Shown: piece after piece, positions 57,989 to 64,000 of the stretch
Position numbering within the stretch: position 1 is the stretch's first letter
Layout of the letters: every line of letters starts with the position of its first letter
DNA from: Isoetes taiwanensis
Lineage: Eukaryota > Streptophyta > Lycopodiopsida > Isoetales > Isoetaceae
Reading direction: 5' to 3'
DNA: 64,000 bases
NCBI GenBank assembly: GCA_021234155.1
Contig: JAJEKV010000222.1
Span: forward strand, 498,001-562,000
Position numbers and translations under genes: made by a program
Notes under the pieces: generated by a model
The model's input: only the letters and a program-made list of their open reading frames with translations
Database searches by the model: none
Told to the model about the DNA's origin: nothing

Positions 57989-60658
57989 ATTATCTGAACT
58001 TTCAGAATGGCAATTTAAATTGGATTGGTAAAAATTGAGAATGTCTTAGGTTTTCTGTTTTCTCTCACAGTTAGCATTAGAAGCTTTGTGTTTGTTTTGC
58101 TTTGGTTAATCAACGGGCACTGCATGGTTCTCCTTGCCTAATCTGTCATTGCATCCATCATCGTTTTTAATTTATACTCGTACCAAAGCAGGTGAAGTTT
58201 TTTTCTCTTCCATGGGAAATTTTGCAGACCTATGACAGAAGCAACAGTGGAAGACACGCAGAATACCACATGGAGATGTGCAATCATCTTGAAACTCTTG
58301 AATGTATGACCACAAGATACCTACATTATTTAAAGATAGCAGAATAGAGGTTACGCTGTACATTCCCCGAGTTTTGGAAGTAGATATGGACTGCAGGTTT
58401 AGATGGATAAAAAGGGATGATACTCTTCTTTAGGAATCCTGGCATGTTTTTTGTCCAGTTTTCCTCTAAATGATGCAAGCCATTGTTTTTGCAACAAGAG
58501 ACATTATAGCAAGCATATTGTGTTCAGGGTATACAGGGTGGCTGTTTTCTTAAGAGTAATTTATGCACTGGAACGATTTGCTAGTGTAGCATAGCAGTCA
58601 GATAATGTTTCGTGACACAGGATCTGCTGAATTGCAGGTTGCAAAAAGAGGATTTGAGATTAACTGAATCAAAATATTAGCAGATATTGATTTGTGGATA
58701 GAAAAAAACAAATTGCTAAATTTTTAATGTTTTTAGGGAATAATGAAGGGACTTCACAGAATAATGAAGGGGATTCACTAAACTATCAGCATAAATTAGA
58801 TTGTATAATTGAATCTTCTGCTTCCACATGGTCACTGGATTGAATGTGGCATGCTGAGGTGTAGATTTTTCCTGCGTAGCTGGGATGCTGAGGGGGTTAG
58901 CTGGAATTTAAAGAAGGTTTTTCAAGCCAATTTACAGTAGTTTAACATTTGCAAATCATGATGTTGCTAATGTTTTTTATTTAGTTGATGATTTGTTATA
59001 GTATATGGAACAGAGATAATGGGTTTAAATCTATAGGTTTGAAGCAGATACAATTCAAATTAGGTATAATATACATGGCATTTGGTCCAATTTCGCTCCA
59101 CATTCGTGTTTTATCATATAATTGATTCACAATGTTTTGCGGATGTCTTTAGGACTTATAGCAAAGGATGTCTTTAGGACTTATAGCAAAAGATCGCAAT
59201 TTATGCCCAAGTTTATGACATGTCATTAGAGATCCTCGTGTCTTTGCCAACATGGCAGTGCTCAATTTCTATTAATGACAATGCTCAATTTCTATTATGG
59301 GCACTGCAGACGTATAAGTATTTTGAGCATTCAAATTTAAACAAGCTTTTGGTGCTTACCTCAAATAAGAAAGAATCGAACAAAAGTCCAAGCAGTATTC
59401 ACTTCCTTAAACACGGATGTTGGAAAGAGAAATGTTCGCGGCGGTAAATTTCTTGTAACCTATAAATAATACATGAAAAGCAACCCTAATCTAGGAACTA
59501 GATTCTAAGGGATTTTTTTCAAAGCAATCACCTGCATTGGATTACCTAGTTATTAAGATACAACTCAATCACAGTTGTCTAACTAGCCATTCAAACTATC
59601 GAAATCATATGCCATTACAATCTCTCGACCTTTAGCTAAGGATTGAGTCTTAGATCATAGGCTTATCCTTAGAGGCTTAACTCTTTAACCCATAATCAGA
59701 ATATTAAGTTGGACCAGTCTTTTCTTGGCTACTCTAGACTAGAAGTTCCAAAACTTACAAATCAGTTTGAATATTATCACCGGATGTACTACTTAGGGGC
59801 TGGTGCCTGTGATTCTCATGCATCAGATATTGTTGCTGGCATGGGATCTGCTACAAGTTTAAACTATGACAAAAATGCATTGTAGTGCCTTCATATTAGA
59901 AGTGTGAGCATAGAACCTCACTTCTTTGCAATAAGGATCACAATATTCAGTTGTTTTTTTTTTTTTTTGCAATGGTTTTAATCTCATCTCCTAGAAGTAA
60001 AAATAATGAATTGAGTCGTTTCAAAGTCAGAGTGTAATTAAAAGCAGAACCATTTCTTTATGCTAGGCCAGTCATGAACATCCGAAATGGAGGCAGTGGA
60101 AATAATGGGGTATTGGAGCCTATTCTGTTAGCATATTGTGGAACATAAGAATCGGGAAACCACTTTCTTTTATAAGGGTCTTCAGGATATCTACATGAAC
60201 AAGCAAAACCGAGTAGGTTAAGCACGCAATAAGTCCCATTAACTTAATAAATCAATATGACAACATATTCTGCTACCAAGCTTATATATTCCTTCTTTGC
60301 GGGGTATAGGCTCCCAGGTGTGTGTTGAGATAGGCGCTTGATCCACATCCTGATATAAATGAATATTGCAAATATGAGCTCTATACAAGAACATTATAGG
60401 TCATGCTGCAACGTCCAATTTGACTTGGAGAGATGCATGGAGAAACATTATAGGTCATATTGAGATGTGGCATTCTCCTCGATGGGTATAATCTTAGAAA
60501 ATATTTCCGTTTGTGGACATTCAACAACCTGTATATTCTCAAATAACATGTCACATGCCATTTTTTTGTCTTGGGAAAATTCTGTTTCACCACTATATCT
60601 GAAGGTGCCAAGATCTTCTCAAATTCAGTATGCAGGACAATGAGGCAGTATTGATCTT
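57989..60658. other. Intergenic, no supported gene; small tandem doublets
   Basis: A 26-bp doublet (GGATGTCTTTAGGACTTATA then GCAAA) lies at 59140-59191, and GCTCAATTTCTATTA occurs twice at 59260-59300. No recognised coding region. Confidence 0.4.
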
Positions 60659-61147
60659 ATGGGGCATATTGTTTTCAATGGCATGATAATTTTGAATCCA
60701 AGGCTGAATAAGAATCAACAGCACCAATTGATGTCAGGAATTTCGAGAGTTGTAGAGCAGCTTCTGTTTCATCATTCATTTGATAACAGGATTGTCAAGG
60801 GCATTGTTACTCTCGTTAGTCCAGATCAAGGATCTTCTCTCTCACTAACATGCCTGGTAGATGTTCTACAGGAGTTGCGTGTAATGACCGTGCAATGACC
60901 ATGCTGGTATGGAGTCTAAACAGTTTCATATGGATTTAAAATCAGCAAAACCTCGTGCAAATGGACATATTGAAGAAGACACAAACGCTATGAGAGCACT
61001 TTTGGAGGAATATAGAATCCAACATATTTATATTGTTGCCATGCCCTTGGTAAGGAAGGTTGTCATTGATGCTTTAAGAAGTCAAGCAGAATCATCTTCC
61101 TTTGGCAGTAAATTTCAAGTTGCCAAGGATTTATCTCCTGTCTGTTG
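60659..61147 (+). pseudogene. Unidentified coding remnant with a frameshift
   Basis: Two adjoining frames look coding: NQQHQLMSGISRVVEQLLFH then GIVTLVSPDQGSSLSLTCLV and DVLQELRVMTVQ (to 60898), followed in the next frame by HMDLKSAKPRANGHIEEDTN and EEYRIQHIYIVAMPLVRKVV (60909-61147). Composition is typical of protein. I do not recognise the family. A frameshift near 60890-60910 separates the parts. It could be an exon of an unknown gene, or a retroelement piece. Confidence 0.35.
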
Positions 61148-62989
61148 CGTATGCATTTGTGAATAATTACCTCTAGAGTACAATTGAATCTAATCCAACC
61201 TATCAGGAAATGAAATTGTATGATCTCTAATGCTTCTCCAAATTCTCAGCTAAAGTACAGACATGTATGCGCAGGCGTGGAAACCCTCGAAAGGTTTTTC
61301 TTTGAATTGCACTTGGAAGCAGGCAGCACAACCCCAGCACAACATATATGCCTATGGGAGAAATATTTAACCCTAAAAGGGCAAGCACCATACCTGCCAT
61401 ACCACAGCCGAAACACCATCGGTGCTTCCGATTCTGCCCCTGCCCATGCCCCTGTCATCGTCGGAGGGGATTGCATATCCACCTTTCACTTATCTTCCAA
61501 GAAATCGCTACCGTGTAAGTGTTACCATCGACATAAATCCCCAAGAATAAAACAACAAAGGATGATCCATTTTGCTTCTAGCCAGCACACTCCCATGAAC
61601 TCAGTTTTGACCACCTGTGGTAAAGCCACGCAAAAATAAGTAGCTGCACGATAGTATCAGATTCCGCTTCCCCTACTTCCCCTTCTACTTCCGCTGCCAT
61701 GGATCAGCCAGAAGAAAAGGAAGGAGCTCATTCATGCCACTGTCACAGACCCAAACAATCTCTACCGTCAGGCACATCCCAAACAAATCGTTGTCGTATA
61801 ACTGTCACTGGGCGTCACAAAAACCCTAACTAATCCCAGCCGATCGGAACCGCTTATACAGAATATTCTATGGCATATTATTCTGAGAACAAATCCAGGC
61901 CTTCTAAACGTCTCTCCACCCACCAACAAGAGGGTTGCCCCCCTACGGGCAGCCCAAAAAAAGCCCCATGCAATGCACAAATAGGTAAACGTCCAGAAAG
62001 CGGAATTTTCGTGTTTTTAGCAAGGTTGCTTAACACGAGGTGCACACATTCTTGCAATTCTAGCATGTCCACGTGCATTGCCACGTTAGCCTCTTTTCCT
62101 CTTTCTCTCTACAGCGGTCCAGGTTTCGTGATCTACCATTTCTAGGTGCAAATTTCATAGAGTTGCAATGGTGTGGTAGTCCGGCTGGAAGGAGCCACGT
62201 GCCTTGAAATTTGGAAGAAACCGCGATTGCTGTGAGATATTGTTGGTAGAAGCTGTTGTTCTGCTTCGAATTAACAGGTTAGGGTTTTTGTTTAGCCTAA
62301 GCTTCTGATTACGAGTCTAAAAGTAGAGGTTTTGAATCTTCTGCTTCAAATAGGCCAGAGTTTCTGATTTTGGGCTTAATCTTCCAATACCCTCCTTTTA
62401 TTCGATTTTTCCAATGTTTCTTTTGGCAAAGCCGAGCAGAAGCTCTCGGCTATGACAAAGCAGCTTCAAACCTTCCCCTTGTAGATGTGCTTTTGATTCG
62501 TCAAACCCATAAATTAGGCATTGTTTATAGCAAAAAGGCAGACCTCTTTCCACAAATCTGGCTAAACGGAGCTATAAGTGTGAACTTCTTATGGTGAGTC
62601 CACGCTTCAACAACCTCCCTACAAAAACCCTTCTACAGAGGACTATTTGATGATGGTGCTTGTTGGCCAAACTTAAAAGAAATTTCTTGCAAGCTCCAAG
62701 TACGACTATAGGATCTTATTTCTTCGAACTTTCCACCATTTATTGGATCTAACATTCCACAACAGGCATATGCTTGTCCATCCTAGTGCTGCACAAATAG
62801 GTTGAAGGAACTTCAGGAGTTTTTTCCTCTATGACAGTGGCAAAAAGCCTTGCACGTCTTGCAAAAGATTATCCAGACCTATTAGTATCTACACAACTAT
62901 GCAATCGGGGAGTGGGTCATGCCATTGCATCTAGAAGGTACTTTATCTGCCAAGCACACTTGCAGTAATGCTCTACAAAATCTCAACTA
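61148..62989. other. Intergenic, with a lone palindrome at 61932-61955
   Basis: The palindrome GGGTTGCCCC..GGGCAGCCC, followed by an A-run, has no 5.1-kb unit around it. Sequence from about 62400 may belong to the LINE that ends at 63540, but no motif confirms it. No gene recognised. Confidence 0.45.
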
Positions 62990-63540
62990 GTAGATCTCAT
63001 CACTATCGAATTTTCTTACAAGCTTATTTGCTTGCTTTGTTGTCAAGGAAAAAGCTTGTAGCTATTGCATCAATTCGCACATGGTCCCACAAGCTACGGA
63101 TTGAGACAGATAGATGGGAGCGGCCGCAATTGCCATGAGAAGCGAGATTATGTGCATGTTGCCTGTAAAGTTATTGAAGATGAAAGTCATACTCTGCTAG
63201 GATGTCCTGCTTTTGAGATGGTCAGGCATCGTTATTTGACTTTAGCATTCCATTCCACGCTTCCACAACTTCTCAGAGCCCCATTTGTGCAACACTTGGC
63301 ATTATACATACTTGAGGTTTTGAATGAGCATCTTCAATTATTGAGTCCTCAATAGTCATCATCGTCTACTTATATTTCCTTCTTGCTTATCTAGTATCAT
63401 CATTACTACACAGGTTTTTCCCTTGAAAAACTTTCATGGCAGGGGTTTTTTAATCCTAGTAGTAATGGTTGTACTAGGTCACTGTATGGATCCCATGGCC
63501 TCTTGAACTTCGTGGACGTTAAAAAATCTATTCTATTCTT
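62990..63540 (+). mobile_element. LINE 3' fragment, C-terminal region and 3' UTR
   Basis: Reading frames encode VAIASIRTWSHKLRIETDRW then, after a shift, CKVIEDESHTLLGCPAFEMV and RHRYL, the zinc-binding-like C-terminus also seen in the LINE at 40545 (GVIEDESHTLQSC). The reading ends LLSPQ and a stop at 63353-63355. The 3' UTR has CTAGTATCATCATTACT, CAGGGGTTTTTTAATCC and TTCGTGGACGTTAAAAAA with a two-unit TATTC tail. It gives the best view of the end of the coding region for this family. Confidence 0.85.
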
Positions 63541-64000
63541 AAAAGAGAGGCTTGGCATGGTAAAAGTTTCAGTTAGCCTGTGAAATTGTAGCTTAGGCTT
63601 CCATTGGGTAACTAATACATATAAACATTAATTTAATCCATTTACGTTCCTGTAAGTTTTATGCTATCTTATAGCATAATGTATTGTTGATGTTTATGTA
63701 GAAGCATATGGCTAAAAATGTGCAGAATGGGTTATTATTGTGCAAATATGGACACCAACTTTCCCATGTAAATTGTACTCAAAAATGTTGCACAAATTAT
63801 CGTTTATAATGTCAGTTGATCCAATTTAAGTCCATTTCTATTTGCCTAAGCATTGCAGTGGAAAATCCATAATATTTGTCGTGATAGTTCTATTGCCCCA
63901 TTTAAATTTTAGCATTCAGCCAATTCAAATATGTTCTTATTTCTACGTTTGAATAGGAAAAGAGGATTAATTCTTCGAGCTTACCTTCTATGCTAAATCC
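63541..64000. other. Right-edge stretch, no supported gene
   Basis: AT-rich; nothing recognised. Confidence 0.4.

Noticed and set aside
1-64000. CRISPR arrays, bacterial operons or phage genes
   Set aside because: The window has eukaryotic introns and plant transposons; no regularly spaced repeat array was seen.

Overview
This window looks like nuclear DNA of a land plant. Introns are short to medium with GT-AG borders, the recognisable proteins are plant or general eukaryotic ones, and a piece of plastid DNA sits among nuclear repeats. The dense LINE remnants and unfamiliar repeat families are compatible with a seed-free plant such as a fern, lycophyte or bryophyte, but that narrower placement is a guess. 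The base composition is AT-rich and most of the window is repeat-derived. Only one clearly intact protein gene is visible, a 1-Cys peroxiredoxin.

Layout, left half. 0.8-1.9 kb: exon-like pieces of an unidentified minus-strand gene. 1.9-4.0 kb: a repeat block whose inverted partner lies at 15.5-16.9 kb, interrupted by a small TRIM-type LTR element. 4.45-9.63 kb: copy 1 of a 5.1-kb repeat ending in a GC-rich palindrome. 9.64-10.46 kb: endonuclease part of a LINE (minus). 10.97-12.98 kb: Sec61-alpha pseudogene with all six exons and their splice borders but several frame lesions. 13.95-14.62 kb: the peroxiredoxin gene. 19-22 kb: LINE 3' ends. 22.5-24.7 kb: very AT-rich duplicated block. 24.76-25.24 kb: plastid-derived fragments (atpB and 16S rRNA). 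26.5-27.5 kb: two opposed LINE 3' ends. 27.6-28.1 kb: PPR remnant.

Layout, right half. 29.2-30.4 kb and 49.1-50.2 kb: two minus-strand copies of one three-exon PARP-like gene, each broken in a different place. 32.9-34.8 kb: a hairpin MITE, then a terminal-inverted-repeat element with a second one nested in it. 38.5-43.0 kb: a decayed gene ending in an FCP1/NLI-type phosphatase domain, split by an antisense LINE. 43.1-48.2 kb: copy 2 of the 5.1-kb repeat. 50.3-50.7 kb: a head-to-tail MITE dimer. 52.7-56.4 kb: a 1.58-kb direct duplication punctuated by a hairpin-ended MITE family also present at 37.7 kb. 57.3-58.0 kb: C-terminal part of a PUS1-type tRNA pseudouridine synthase. 63.0-63.5 kb: another LINE 3' end.

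The genes do not form a pathway. The window is best read as a record of gene duplication followed by decay, organellar DNA capture and several transposon families. No new defence or metabolic system could be supported. The most interesting unexplained structures are the recurring palindrome with its 5.1-kb repeat, the TTAA-flanked nested element and the paired PARP-like relics.
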